This document shows, one piece after another, positions 8,065-17,493 of a DNA stretch of 64,000 bases. The DNA is taken from the NCBI RefSeq assembly GCF_041022165.1, contig NZ_CP163302.1:682001-746000 (forward strand), read 5' to 3'. Each line of letters starts with the position of its first letter. Positions within the stretch are counted from its first letter, which is position 1. Both the position numbers and the translations under genes were made by a program. The DNA is from Sinomonas sp. P10A9. GTDB taxonomy: Bacteria; Actinomycetota; Actinomycetes; Actinomycetales; Micrococcaceae. A model generated the notes under the pieces. It was not told the origin of the DNA, did no database searches, and saw nothing but the letters and a program-made list of their open reading frames with translations.

Positions 8065-11000
8065 TCACGCCCGTATCCTCACGCCGCGCGGTGTTGAATA
8101 CGCACCCGTGGAGGTGAGCGCCCGGGCGAGGGGAGTGTCGAGGAGGTCGTGGCCATTGACCTTCTCCATTGCGAGCTTGTCCACCGCCCCGCCGCGCACC
8201 ACGTCGACGAGAGCACGCGCGGCTGGGGCCAGGACGTCCTCGTCGTCCGTGAAGGCGAGCAGCGTCTTCCCGCCGCGTTCCACGTACAGGGTGAGCGCGC
8301 CGTCGACCGTCACGACGAGCGCTCCCGCCTTCCGTCCGGGTCGGTGCCCCGTCGCGGCGCCCGGGACCTCGGGCCACGCGAGCGCGGCGCCGTACGGGTT
8401 GGCCGGGTCGGTGGCCGCGAGGGCAAGCGCGCCGTGCGCGGGAGCCTGGCCCGGATCGGTTGAGAGCACATCGTCGCGGGAGAACGTGCGCAGGCGGTCC
8501 ACGGTGGCGGGGACCGCGAACTGGGCCGCGCCAAGCCTGTCGACGAAGTAGCCGCGCCGGCACACCCCAGACTCCTCGAGCCGTGAGAGGACCTTGTACA
8601 GCAGCCCGAATCCGCCAGCGACATTCTCGGCGGTAACCGAGCCGCGGGTGAGCACGCCATAGCGGTCCATGAGCAGCTGGGCGAGAGCGTGCATCCTGAC
8701 AGTCGTGTCGAGGTCAGTGTGGGGGACCGCGGACCAGCGTCCCACGGCCATCGGGGGCGTCGGGGCCGCGGGCGGTTCGAACCCGCGGCCGCCCAGCCCT
8801 CCGAGCCGGCCGGTGCGCGGCGGCCGCCCGTAGCCGTAGGACCGGACCCTCGGGGTCCGCGACGGCTGCCGGTGCGCGGTGTGGCCCGCGTCGAGCATGG
8901 CGCGGACGGGGGCGAACGTGTCGCCGGTGAGGCGGCCGGCCCACACGAGGTCCCAGATGGCCTGGATCGCTGCCTCGTCCGAGAGGACCGAGCCCATCTG
9001 TCCCGTGCCTGCGGCCCCTGCCTCCGCCACCTGCCGGAAGAAGTACCCTCCGCCCCCGGCGAGGAAGTCGAGGATGCGCTGCTGGGCGTCGTCGGGGGTG
9101 AAGTCCGCATCCGGGGCGAGCGTGAGGGCCCCAGAATCGGCCACGTGCAGGCTGATCCAGCCGTCATTCCCCGGGAGCGAGCCAGCACCCGTCCAGAGGA
9201 TCTCGCCGCTGGCCATGAGTTCGTCCAGGAGCGAGGGCGTGTAGTCCTGAATGCGCGATCGCAGGACGAGCGGCTCCCACGCGCTCGCGGGGATCGGCAC
9301 GCCGGCGAGCTGGTCGACGACGGTCAGCACGCCGTCGTGCCCCTTGAGGGCGCCGCGCGGGCGCCCCTGTCCGTGGCCGTCCCGCCCGCCGTCCTGAGTC
9401 TGGCCGAGGTGCTGCCACGATGCGAGGAACCGGGCGAACGCGCTCTGGTCCACGGGCTCGATGTCGGCCCGCAGGGCCGCGAGCGAGCGGCGCCGGATCT
9501 TCCGCAGGACCTCGGCGTCGCACCATTCCTCGGCGGGCGACGGCGCGGCGTCGCCGCCGCGGGGCCGGAAGCTCCCCTCGACGACGCGGCCGTCGGCGGC
9601 GAGCCGCCTGAGCGTCGTGTGCACGACGGCGACGCCGAGCCCCAGCCGCGCGGCAGCCTCGCCCGCCGCGAACGGTCCATGGGTGCGCGCGTAGCGCCCG
9701 ACGAGGTCCCCGAGCGGATCGCCCACGGGCTCGATGAACGCGAGGGGAACGCCGATGGGCAGGGGAACGCCGAGGGCGTCCCGTAGCCGGGAGGCATCCT
9801 CGATCGCGGCATACCGTTCGGCGCCCGCAATGTTCACGACAAGGGCCCGCCGGGCAGCGACAAGCTCGTGAAGGTAAGCAGAGACCTCGGTGAGGTGCCC
9901 CGAAGCGCCGGAGACGGGGAGGGGGCCGCGGGCGTGGGGGGCGTCCGCGAAGGGGGCGGCGGCCCCCTCCCCGTCGGAGGCGCGAAGCCGCTCCGCGACC
10001 TCGTCGACGGACAGCGGCCCGAGCAGCCGCAGCAGGTCCGCGGCGCCCTCGAGCCCCTTGAGCCTGCGGTCCTCGGCGAGCCGCTGCAGTTCGCGCTCGG
10101 TCTGCTCGATGACCTTGGGGTCGAGGAGTTCGCTGAGCTCAGCGCGGCCGAGGAGCTCGTTGAGGAGCGTCGAGTCGAGGGAGAGGGCGGCGGCGCGGCG
10201 CTCGGCGAGGGGCGAATCGCCCTCGTAGAGGAACTGGGCGACGTACCCGAATAGGAGCGAACGGGCGAACGGGGAGGGCTGCTGGGTGGTCGTCTCGACG
10301 AGCCTTAGCTCGCGCCGCTCCATGGCGGCCGCGACCTCGCGGAGCGCGGGGAGGTCGTAGACGTCCTGGAGGCATTCGCGCACTGCCTCGAGGATGATCG
10401 GGAACTGGGGGTACTTCTTGGCGACGTCGAGGAGCTGGGAGGAGCGCTGCCGCTGCTGCCACAGCGGCTGCCGTTTGCCGGGGTTCGGGCGGGGCAGGAG
10501 GAGCGCGCGGGCGGCGCACTCGCGGAATCGCGCGGCGAACAGGGCGGACCCGCCCACCTCCTCGGTCACGATCCCCTCGAGCTCGTCGGGCTCGAACACG
10601 AACAGCTCGGCGCCTGGCGGCTCGTCCTCCATCATGGGAACGCGCAGCACCATCCCGTCGTCCGCGGCCATCGCCGAGCCGTCGAGCCCGTACCGCTCGC
10701 TCAGCCGCCGCCCGACGGCGAGGGCCCACGGCGCGTGCACCGGCATCCCGAAGGGGGAGTGCAGCACCACCCGCCAGTCCCCGAGCTCGTCCTGGAACCG
10801 TTCGACCACGAGGGTCCGGTCGCTCGGGACGATCGAGGTGGCCTGCTTCTGCTCGTCGAGGTACTGCAGCAGGTTCCCGGTCGCGAAAGCGTCCAGCCCC
10901 GCGGCCTTTATGCGCGCCGTCGCCCGTTCCCTGTCCGCGCCCGAGACCTCCCGCTGGAATGCGCCGAGCGCTCGCCCGAGCTCGATGGGCCGGCCGAGGC

Positions 11001-13137
11001 CGTCCCCCTTCCAGAACGGCAGCTTGCCGGGCTGGCCGAACGCGGGGGAGACGAGGACTCGGTCGTGCGTGATGTCTTCGATCTTCCAGCTCGTCGCGCC
11101 GAGGGCGAAGACGTCCCCGACCCGGGACTCGTAGACCATCTCCTCGTCGAGCTCGCCCACGCGGCGCCCACCCTTGGCGGCCTGCGACGCTGCGGACCCG
11201 GCGCCGGGCGCCTCCTGCTCGGTACCCACGATGTAGACGCCGAAGAGCCCGCGGTCCGGGATCGTCCCGCCGCTCGTGACGGCCAGCCGCTGCGCCCCCG
11301 GTCGGCCTTCGATGGAGCCCTCGGTGCGGTCCCACACGATGCGGGGGCGCAGCTCGGCGAACTCGTCGGAGGGGTACTTGCCGGAGAGGAGGTCGAGGGT
11401 CGCGTCGAAGGCGGAGCGCGGCAGGGTCGCGAACGGTGCGGACCGGCGCACGGTATCGAACCACTCCTCGACGTCGATGGGCCCGAGCGCGGTGGCCGCC
11501 ACGGTCTGCTGTGCGAGGATGTCCAGCGGGTTGGCGGGGATGCGCAGGGCCTCGATCTGGCCCGCGAGCATACGCTCGACCGTGATGGCCGTGTGCACGA
11601 GGTCCGCCCGGTGCTTGGGGAACAGGACGCCCTGGCTGACCTCCCCGACCTGGTGCCCCGCGCGTCCGACCCGCTGGAGCCCCGAGGCGACCGAGGGCGG
11701 CGACTCGACCTGGATCACGAGGTCCACGAGCCCCATGTCGATGCCGAGCTCGAGGCTGCTCGTCGCGACGACGCAGCGCAGGCGCCCAGTCTTGAGGTCG
11801 TCCTCGATCTGAGCGCGCTGCTCCTTCGACACGGAGCCGTGGTGGGCGCGTGCGAGGACCGGGTCCGCGCCAGCGGTCTGGCCAGCCTGCGCCATCATCT
11901 CGGCGGGCGTGCGGGTCTGGTTTCGGCTCCGCTCAACCACGGTGGACACGGCGCGGCCCGCGCTCGTGATCCCACGTTCTTCGTCTGGGAGCGGTTCATC
12001 CCACACGCTCGGCTGCATCCGCTCGGCGTAGATCTCGTTGAGACGCCCCGTGAGCCGTTCGGCGAGGCGGCGCGAGTTCGAGAACACGATCGTTGAGCGG
12101 TTCGCGAGGATGAGGTCAACGATCTTCTCCTCGACGTGCGGCCAGATCGACGCCTGCGGCTGCAGGCCCGACGCCGGCCCCATGTCATGCGCAGCGGCCG
12201 CGCCGGCCAGGTCGCTCATGTCTTCGACCGGCACCGTGACGGTGAGCTCCCACGTCTTCGCGGCCGGAGGCGCGACGATCTCGCACGGTGCCTGCCCCGC
12301 CAGGAACTGCGCGACCAGCTCGCGCGGCTCCACGGTGGCCGAGAGCCCGATCCGCTGGGCGGGCCTGGCGAGGATCGCGTCGAGCCGCTCGAGCGAGACG
12401 GCCAGATGGGCGCCCCGCTTCGTACCGGCAACTGCGTGCACCTCGTCGACGATCACCGTCTCGACCTCGGCCAGGGTCTCACGAGCCTGCGAGGTGAGCA
12501 TGAGGTACAGCGACTCGGGCGTGGTGATGAGGATGTCCGGCGGGTTCGTCAGGAGCGCGCGCCGGTCCGACGCGGAGGTATCTCCGCTCCTCACCCCGAC
12601 GCTCACCGCCGGGGCGGGCAGGCCGAGCCGGCGCGCGGTCTGCGAGATGCCGATGAGGGGTGCCCGCAGGTTCCGCTCGACGTCCACGCCGAGGGCTTTG
12701 AGGGGGGAGATGTACAGGACTCTGGTGTGGTTCTTGGGCGCACGACGGCGCCGCCCGCCCCGCGCGGCCGTCTCGCCCGCGTCCGGGGCCGCCGGCAGTG
12801 CGGTGGCGTCCAGCCCCGGAAGCGCGTCTCCGCGCTCGGCTCCCACCGCATGAGGTGCGCCGGAAGCGCCCGGCGACCCCGCGACGTCGTGCGCCAGGAG
12901 CCGGTCGAGGGACCACAGGAACGCCGCGAGCGTCTTGCCGGACCCGGTCGGGGCAACGACGAGCGCATGGCGGCCCGAGGAGATCGCCTCCCACGCGCCC
13001 GTCTGAGCGGGCGTGGGCTCCCGGAAGGAGCCGAGGAACCACTCGCGCGTCGCAGCACCGAAACGGTCCATGACCGCTGTGCTGCCCCCGCGGGGCTCTC
13101 CGCCCGGTTCCCGAATCACGGCACCATCATCCTCCAA
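8065..13137 (-). CDS. lhr: Lhr-type large ATP-dependent DNA helicase
   Basis: Superfamily 2 helicase of up to 1690 aa, slightly longer than the 1500-1540 aa usual for Lhr. Visible motifs: Walker A APTGSGKTLAAFLWSLDRLL, DEVH box (TVIVDEVHAVAGTKRGAHLA), motif III LSATVEP, motif V ATSSLELGIDMGLVDLVIQV and motif VI QRVGRAGHQ. A winged-helix/Lhr core and a long C-terminal domain follow (VLSRLEESGVCRRGYFVDRL). Lhr is a DNA-damage-inducible 3'-5' translocase with RNA:DNA unwinding activity. The start is uncertain: TTG at 13137, GTG at 13119 or ATG at 13071. The protein core begins near MDRFGAATREWF, so 13071 may be real. A low-complexity, Ala/Gly-rich insert lies between Walker A and the DEVH box. 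Confidence 0.93.
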   Translation of the reverse strand: MEDDGAVIREPGGEPRGGSTAVMDRFGAATREWFLGSFREPTPAQTGAWEAISSGRHALVVAPTGSGKTLAAFLWSLDRLLAHDVAGSPGASGAPHAVGAERGDALPGLDATALPAAPDAGETAARGGRRRRAPKNHTRVLYISPLKALGVDVERNLRAPLIGISQTARRLGLPAPAVSVGVRSGDTSASDRRALLTNPPDILITTPESLYLMLTSQARETLAEVETVIVDEVHAVAGTKRGAHLAVSLERLDAILARPAQRIGLSATVEPRELVAQFLAGQAPCEIVAPPAAKTWELTVTVPVEDMSDLAGAAAAHDMGPASGLQPQASIWPHVEEKIVDLILANRSTIVFSNSRRLAERLTGRLNEIYAERMQPSVWDEPLPDEERGITSAGRAVSTVVERSRNQTRTPAEMMAQAGQTAGADPVLARAHHGSVSKEQRAQIEDDLKTGRLRCVVATSSLELGIDMGLVDLVIQVESPPSVASGLQRVGRAGHQVGEVSQGVLFPKHRADLVHTAITVERMLAGQIEALRIPANPLDILAQQTVAATALGPIDVEEWFDTVRRSAPFATLPRSAFDATLDLLSGKYPSDEFAELRPRIVWDRTEGSIEGRPGAQRLAVTSGGTIPDRGLFGVYIVGTEQEAPGAGSAASQAAKGGRRVGELDEEMVYESRVGDVFALGATSWKIEDITHDRVLVSPAFGQPGKLPFWKGDGLGRPIELGRALGAFQREVSGADRERATARIKAAGLDAFATGNLLQYLDEQKQATSIVPSDRTLVVERFQDELGDWRVVLHSPFGMPVHAPWALAVGRRLSERYGLDGSAMAADDGMVLRVPMMEDEPPGAELFVFEPDELEGIVTEEVGGSALFAARFRECAARALLLPRPNPGKRQPLWQQRQRSSQLLDVAKKYPQFPIILEAVRECLQDVYDLPALREVAAAMERRELRLVETTTQQPSPFARSLLFGYVAQFLYEGDSPLAERRAAALSLDSTLLNELLGRAELSELLDPKVIEQTERELQRLAEDRRLKGLEGAADLLRLLGPLSVDEVAERLRASDGEGAAAPFADAPHARGPLPVSGASGHLTEVSAYLHELVAARRALVVNIAGAERYAAIEDASRLRDALGVPLPIGVPLAFIEPVGDPLGDLVGRYARTHGPFAAGEAAARLGLGVAVVHTTLRRLAADGRVVEGSFRPRGGDAAPSPAEEWCDAEVLRKIRRRSLAALRADIEPVDQSAFARFLASWQHLGQTQDGGRDGHGQGRPRGALKGHDGVLTVVDQLAGVPIPASAWEPLVLRSRIQDYTPSLLDELMASGEILWTGAGSLPGNDGWISLHVADSGALTLAPDADFTPDDAQQRILDFLAGGGGYFFRQVAEAGAAGTGQMGSVLSDEAAIQAIWDLVWAGRLTGDTFAPVRAMLDAGHTAHRQPSRTPRVRSYGYGRPPRTGRLGGLGGRGFEPPAAPTPPMAVGRWSAVPHTDLDTTVRMHALAQLLMDRYGVLTRGSVTAENVAGGFGLLYKVLSRLEESGVCRRGYFVDRLGAAQFAVPATVDRLRTFSRDDVLSTDPGQAPAHGALALAATDPANPYGAALAWPEVPGAATGHRPGRKAGALVVTVDGALTLYVERGGKTLLAFTDDEDVLAPAARALVDVVRGGAVDKLAMEKVNGHDLLDTPLARALTSTGAYSTPRGVRIRA

Positions 13138-13201
13138 CCCACCGACAGTCCTCGGGGGACGGATCTTCAGGCGACATGCGGCGCTGCAGGGACGCCCGCT
13201 G

Positions 13202-13840
13202 TCAGAACGGCTGGAACGCCCTGAGTGTCAGGAGGTGGATGTCTGCATTGCTGCACGCCGTTGCGGGGGCGGGGATGAACAGCGAGCCGTAGTCCTCCGG
13301 CGGGTACACGCGGTAGCCGGCGGCCGTGACGACGGTGCAGCCCTGGAAGTTGCCCGCCTGATGCAGGCCGAAGTCCGCGGCCCCGCTCTGTTCCGGCTGG
13401 AGCACGATCGGCACCACGGCCACCGATGTGTCCCTGTCCGCCGGCGCACCGATCGGATCGCCGGTGGGCCCGTTGGTGAGGGAGACCCCGGCGAAGCCCT
13501 CGAGCAGGCACGCCGTCTGCGACGTGTTCTTCAGGGCGATCTTCTGGTAGACGGTTCCCGCGGCTCCGCCACCGCCGGGTTGGAGGCTTCCCTCGAGCTG
13601 GGTCGAAAGGCACCGCGCAGGGCCGCCCGCGACGGGGGTGCCCGTGTCGCTCGGTGACCCGGAGCCGCCGCCTGACGGCGTCCCGCTAGGCGAAGCGCTC
13701 GGGGACTGGGTTGCTGAGGGCGACGGCGATCCGGCGGTCTGCGACGAGGACGGTGCCGTCCCTCCCGAGCCGCAGCCGGCAAGCGCCGCAGCGAGCACGA
13801 GGGGTGACGCGAGGACGAAGGCGCGTTGGAAGCGGTTCAT
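13202..13840 (-). CDS. DUF4232-type secreted lipoprotein
   Basis: A 212-aa lipoprotein. The signal peptide ends in a lipobox (VLAAALAGCGSGG, Cys about 22). A Ser/Pro/Gly-rich linker follows, then a beta-rich domain (CLSTQLEGSL, KIALKNTSQTACLLEGFAGV, FQGCTVVTAAGYRVYPP) typical of DUF4232 proteins of actinobacteria. Four cysteines in the domain could form two disulfides. Function unknown; it would sit on the outer face of the membrane. ATG at 13840 was chosen because it places the signal peptide at the N-terminus, although the frame is open further upstream. Confidence 0.85.
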   Translation of the reverse strand: MNRFQRAFVLASPLVLAAALAGCGSGGTAPSSSQTAGSPSPSATQSPSASPSGTPSGGGSGSPSDTGTPVAGGPARCLSTQLEGSLQPGGGGAAGTVYQKIALKNTSQTACLLEGFAGVSLTNGPTGDPIGAPADRDTSVAVVPIVLQPEQSGAADFGLHQAGNFQGCTVVTAAGYRVYPPEDYGSLFIPAPATACSNADIHLLTLRAFQPF

Positions 13841-13977
13841 AGTCCCACGATTCACTCCAGTCACACTGGCGTCAAGGCACAATACGACCACGGTCCGAGG
13901 ACACATCGGCCAACGGGGTCGGACCGCGTGGGGTGCACGCGGACCGACCCCGGGCTGCAACGGCTGCGAGTGGCCGA

Positions 13978-14730
13978 CTACGCCCTGCGGCCCCGCGTCC
14001 GGAAGAGTGCCACGCCGCCGAGGAGCAGCCCGGCCAGGCCGGCGCCGAGGCCTACCCAGCCTGCGGCGCTGCCGCTCTCGGCGGTCGTCGAGGACGCCGG
14101 TTCGGCGGTGGCAAGGGCCTCGGTGGCGGTGTGGCCCGCGTGGGTGCCGCCCGCACTGGCCGCCGTGGCCGCCGCCGTCACAGTGATCGAGGGCGCGGGT
14201 GCCTTGAGCGAGTCATGGTCCTGGCCGGCAGCCGGGATCTCCTTCCAGTCGGTCTGGCCCTGCTCGCAGGTCTGCAGCGTCGGGAAGTACAGTGACCGGC
14301 CCGCGGCGTCGGCCGGGAGCTTGAGGCTTAGTACGAACGTGTCTCGCTGGTGGGGGTCCAGCGGTGTTTTGGCCGTGTAGACGATCTGCCCGGTCCGCTG
14401 GGTGATGGTGGCGCCGTCGGCCGTCTTCTGCGGCGTGTCGAGCTTCTGCGTGACCTTCTCGACCGTCCAGTTCGGGTTGACCGTGGGCGTGGCGTCGGCG
14501 ATCTCGGCGGGGAGCGAGATGGTGAGCTTTGTGGTGGGGCTGTCGCCGCAGCCATGCGGGATGGCCAGGGTGAGGAGGGTGGAGGAGCCCGCCGCGGTGG
14601 ACGTGGGGTCGATCCCCACGTGCGCGGATGCCGCACCGGCTGCGGCTAGGAGGAGTCCGCCGGCGACGACGGCGGGGGCAACGGCGCGGGTGGCGCGGCG
14701 GGTTCGGGTGGTCTGGGTGGTGGTGTTCAC
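13978..14730 (-). CDS. ycnI: YcnI-family copper-associated membrane-anchored protein
   Basis: A 250-aa exported protein with a signal peptide (residues 1-36) ending ASA and then His (AHVGIDP). In YcnI (DUF1775) proteins this mature N-terminal His coordinates Cu(II) together with a conserved Trp; NWTVEKV and TDWKEI supply candidates. The beta-sandwich ends around residue 175. A Thr/Ala/His-rich linker, a transmembrane helix (GWVGLGAGLAGLLLGGVALF) and a basic tail follow. GTG at 14730. The membrane protein upstream on the same strand may be a partner in copper handling. Confidence 0.88.
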   Translation of the reverse strand: MNTTTQTTRTRRATRAVAPAVVAGGLLLAAAGAASAHVGIDPTSTAAGSSTLLTLAIPHGCGDSPTTKLTISLPAEIADATPTVNPNWTVEKVTQKLDTPQKTADGATITQRTGQIVYTAKTPLDPHQRDTFVLSLKLPADAAGRSLYFPTLQTCEQGQTDWKEIPAAGQDHDSLKAPAPSITVTAAATAASAGGTHAGHTATEALATAEPASSTTAESGSAAGWVGLGAGLAGLLLGGVALFRTRGRRA

Positions 14731-14812
14731 AGCATGCCTTTCGCGGCGCGCAGCAGCGCGCCGGCGTGTCAGAAGGGTCCAGTGGCGGCGCCGCCGGAAG
14801 CCGGGGCGCTGG

Positions 14813-15472
14813 TCAGGCGAAGGCGGGTGCTGCGCGGGGCGGCCCGCGTTGGGGCGGCGGCGCCAGCTCGCGCCACGTCCGCGCGTGGCGCACGGGGGCT
14901 GCGGCGAACGGCCGGGGCGGGGCGGAAGCCACGACGGCGACCGGCTCCGGCAGGCGCGTGAGGGTCCTGAGCCACTCGGCCATGGCGGCCAGGGCCTGCT
15001 CGACGTTCCGGATCACGAGGGCACAGGCCAGCGTCGCGGCGATGTGCAGTCCGAGCATGAGCGTGGACGTGTGATCGTTGGCGGCGGAGAGGGACGGCTC
15101 GGCTCCGAGCGATTCGAGCGCCGACAGTGCGTCGGCGCTGTGCTGGTGCCGTCCCCTCGCGAGCGTCGAGGCGGCCGACGGCGCGGCGGCACCTGCCGGG
15201 GCGAGCGCGGTGAACGCTTCATGCAGGACCACTTGGCCTGCGCCGAGGGCCGCGATGAGCCCGGGGAGCCGCAGCGGCAGTCGGGCGACCGCTGCCGACA
15301 CCAGGACTGTGAGGGCGACGAGCGCGCCGAGGATGAGCGGGTGCGGGAGGTCGCCGCCCGCCCACGCGTGCGCCCCGGCGGCGAGGGCCGTGATCGAGCC
15401 GCCGAGCGCCGTCGTGCGCAGGGAACGCCGGAGGGAGCCGGGGGCGGGCACGGTGTCGCGTCGACGCATCAT
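14813..15472 (-). CDS. Small integral membrane protein upstream of ycnI
   Basis: A 219-aa protein with about four hydrophobic segments (TALGGSITALAAGAHAWAG, LILGALVALTVLVSAAVARL, LIAALGAGQVVLHEAFTALA, LMLGLHIAATLACALVIRNV). A His-containing stretch GRHQHSADALSALES lies between helices 3 and 4, and the C-terminal tail is Pro/Arg-rich. ATG at 15472 follows a GGGAGG site. It is 82 bp upstream of ycnI on the same strand. The position and the His-rich loop suggest a role in copper handling; this is inference and no named family is recognised. Confidence 0.7.
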   Translation of the reverse strand: MMRRRDTVPAPGSLRRSLRTTALGGSITALAAGAHAWAGGDLPHPLILGALVALTVLVSAAVARLPLRLPGLIAALGAGQVVLHEAFTALAPAGAAAPSAASTLARGRHQHSADALSALESLGAEPSLSAANDHTSTLMLGLHIAATLACALVIRNVEQALAAMAEWLRTLTRLPEPVAVVASAPPRPFAAAPVRHARTWRELAPPPQRGPPRAAPAFA

Positions 15473-15603
15473 GTGCCTCCCTGCTCTTGGCCGGTCCCCG
15501 TGGTGTGGAGGCCAATTCTACCGACCGTAGAGCTCGCTGCAGACGTCTACCTGAAAGAGGCTCCCGTGGATTGTTCGTGTCCGGGCCCCGGCGGTCAGCG
15601 TTC

Positions 15604-16785
15604 TCAGGCCGCCGGCTGGGCCTGGCCTCCGGGTGCGCTCGCTGTTGGCGGCCCAGACGCCGCTGCACGTTTGGCGGCCCAGGAGGCTGCCGCGGTCGTG
15701 CCTCCGATCGTGACCAGCGCTCCCAACAGGAGGGCGGCGTCCTCCCCAGCTGCGAGCACGCCGAGGCTGTGGCCGATCGTCGCGGCGGCCACGGGCACGC
15801 CGAGCTGCGCCGCGGAGGCGATCGCGAATGGCAGCGGAAGGCCCGCGAGCCGGTTGGCAGCGTGTGCCACGACTGCGCCGACGCCAAGGAGCAGGCCGAG
15901 CAGGATCATCTGCGGGTGGCCGCCGAGCTGGCGGAGGTCGATCGACGCGCCCAGCCAGACGAAGAAGACCGGGCCGAGGAAGCCGTCGTTGAGCGCGAAC
16001 AGCTGCCGAGCGAGGCGGCGCGGCTCCCCGACCGCGGAGACCGCGAGGCCGAACGCGAACCCCGCGAGCATGATCGACACGTGGGTGAAAACGGCCAGAC
16101 CGGCCAGCGCGAACAGGATTGACAGCTGGATGCGCAGCTCGAGCGCAAACTTCCTCGCCTCCGACATGTCGTGGAGGCGTTGGCGTGATCCGTCGTTCTC
16201 GAAGCGCCGCAGCCCCCACCAGAGGACGACGGCGCACACGGCCACAGCGAGAGCTCCGAGGGCCTTCGGACCGGCGTTGGCGGGATCGATGGCCAGCGGG
16301 AGTGCAACGATCGCGGCGACGTCCGCGAGGGCCACCTGTGCGGTCAGTTCGAGGACGCTCGGGCCGCTGAGCTTGAGCGAGTCGATGATGGGCAGGACCA
16401 GGGCGGCCGACGACGACGCCATGAGAACCACGTACAGGGGCGCATTCGCCGACCCCAAGAGGATGGCGACGCCGATTCCGAGCGCCGCGGCCAGGACCGC
16501 CGTGATGACGACGCGGAGCGCGCCCTTGCCGACCGCGTCGCGGATCGTGCGGTCGCGCATCGGCACGTGCGTGCCGGCAACGAACATCATGAGCGCGAAG
16601 CCGATATCCGCCAGGAACGTGAATGTCTCGTTGCCCGCGTTGACCCAACCCAGAAGTGACTTGCCGACGATGACACCGGCGAGGAGCTCGCCCAGGACGA
16701 GCGGGAGGTGCCATGACCGCTTTGCGGCGAGTGCGGGGCCCAGGAGCGCGACGACACAGATGAGGGAGAGCTCAACGAACGACAC
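15604..16785 (-). CDS. Cation:proton antiporter (CPA2, Kef/NapA type)
   Basis: A 393-aa polytopic transporter with 11-12 hydrophobic segments and no C-terminal TrkA/RCK domain. Family features: VLGELLAGVIVGKSLLGW, FLADIGFALMMFVAGTHV, AQVALADVAAIVALPLA (the ALAD pair in the ion-binding helix) and FLGPVFFVWLGASIDLRQLG. It would exchange Na+ or K+ for H+. GTG at 16785 lies 12 bp after the stop of the small gene upstream, with a GAGG site within that gene's end, so the two are likely co-transcribed. Confidence 0.9.
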   Translation of the reverse strand: MSFVELSLICVVALLGPALAAKRSWHLPLVLGELLAGVIVGKSLLGWVNAGNETFTFLADIGFALMMFVAGTHVPMRDRTIRDAVGKGALRVVITAVLAAALGIGVAILLGSANAPLYVVLMASSSAALVLPIIDSLKLSGPSVLELTAQVALADVAAIVALPLAIDPANAGPKALGALAVAVCAVVLWWGLRRFENDGSRQRLHDMSEARKFALELRIQLSILFALAGLAVFTHVSIMLAGFAFGLAVSAVGEPRRLARQLFALNDGFLGPVFFVWLGASIDLRQLGGHPQMILLGLLLGVGAVVAHAANRLAGLPLPFAIASAAQLGVPVAAATIGHSLGVLAAGEDAALLLGALVTIGGTTAAASWAAKRAAASGPPTASAPGGQAQPAA

Positions 16786-16797
16786 GTGGGCCGTGCC

Positions 16798-17214
16798 TCA
16801 CGCGCTCCGGGCGGGGAAGTCCGCGATCTTCACGGGGATGTCCGTGTTCTCGTCCACGTGGTAGCTCGCACACACCCGGTGGTAGCCGTCGGCAACCTGC
16901 AGCACCTTCCCAGAGGAGAGGTCTCCGCGGACGAGCAGGATGGGGGAGAGCTTGTCGCCCTTGTGGACCTTGACGAGGTCGGACCGGACGTGGGCGTTCG
17001 TTTCCTCGAGCAGCGCGAGACCGGAGGCACGGAGGATGTCCTTGGCCTTCTGGTGCGTGACCGGTGCCTTGCGGAGCGCCTCGACCAGGGCCTTGACATT
17101 TTTCGGCCCCGCAAGCAGCTCAAGGTAGGCCGCGGCGGCGGGGTAGTCATGCTCTTCCGGCGCGTCGAGCCATTTCACGGCCAGCGGCTTCCCGTTCTCC
17201 GATTTCCCACCCAT
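16798..17214 (-). CDS. Conserved small protein with ParB-like fold signature
   Basis: A 138-aa soluble protein. The N-terminal half is helical (AAAYLELLAGPKNVKALVEA). The C-terminal half, PILLVRGDLSSGKVLQVADG followed by YHRVCASYHVDENTDIPVKI, resembles the ParB/sulfiredoxin-like 'vaDGyHR' nucleotide-handling motif. ATG at 17214 follows a GAGGAG site; the longer upstream frame runs through a tRNA gene and is not coding. The antiporter starts 12 bp after it. Biochemical role unknown. Confidence 0.7.
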   Translation of the reverse strand: MGGKSENGKPLAVKWLDAPEEHDYPAAAAYLELLAGPKNVKALVEALRKAPVTHQKAKDILRASGLALLEETNAHVRSDLVKVHKGDKLSPILLVRGDLSSGKVLQVADGYHRVCASYHVDENTDIPVKIADFPARSA

Positions 17215-17281
17215 TGACGCTCTCCTCTTCGACCTCGTGTGGCCTGCATCATACGCTGGAGAGCTGGCGGTCGGGGAGATG

Positions 17282-17329
17282 ACGAAGGCCCCTGTTTCCC
17301 CGGGATACCGGGGCCACAGGGGCCTTCGT
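17282..17329 (-). terminator. Composite hairpin terminator downstream of tRNA-Ser
   Basis: A 14-bp perfect outer stem (ACGAAGGCCCCTGT with its complement) encloses a second hairpin CCCCGG-GATA-CCGGGG. It sits 6 bp past the 3' end of the tRNA. There is no strong U-tract, but the stem is very stable and could work on either strand. Confidence 0.7.
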
Positions 17330-17335
17330 GCTGGG

Positions 17336-17420
17336 CGGTGGTGGAGGGATTTGAACCCCCGTTGGGTTGCCCCAAACATCATTTCGAGTGATGCACCTTC
17401 GGCCGCTCGGACACACCACC
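17336..17420 (-). tRNA. tRNA-Ser(CGA)
   Basis: An 85-nt class II tRNA on the minus strand. It has acceptor GGTGGTG paired with CACCACC, discriminator G, anticodon loop CTCGAAA with anticodon CGA (reads UCG), a long variable arm and T-loop GTTCAAATC. Serine identity fits the long variable arm and discriminator G. The CCA end is not encoded. Confidence 0.95.
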
Positions 17421-17493
17421 AGCAGGCATCAACTCTACCGGGCGGTGGCTTCAGCGCCAAACTGAGGATCCTGAGGCGCCCGTGTCGGGTGGG

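Noticed and set aside
8149..12853. Many long plus-strand frames opposite the lhr gene
   Set aside because: They are antisense shadows caused by high third-position GC; products are Arg/Gly/Pro-rich without domains or start signals.
17215..17460. N-terminal extension of the ParB-like gene
   Set aside because: It would run through tRNA-Ser and its terminator; the internal ATG at 17214 has a good ribosome site.
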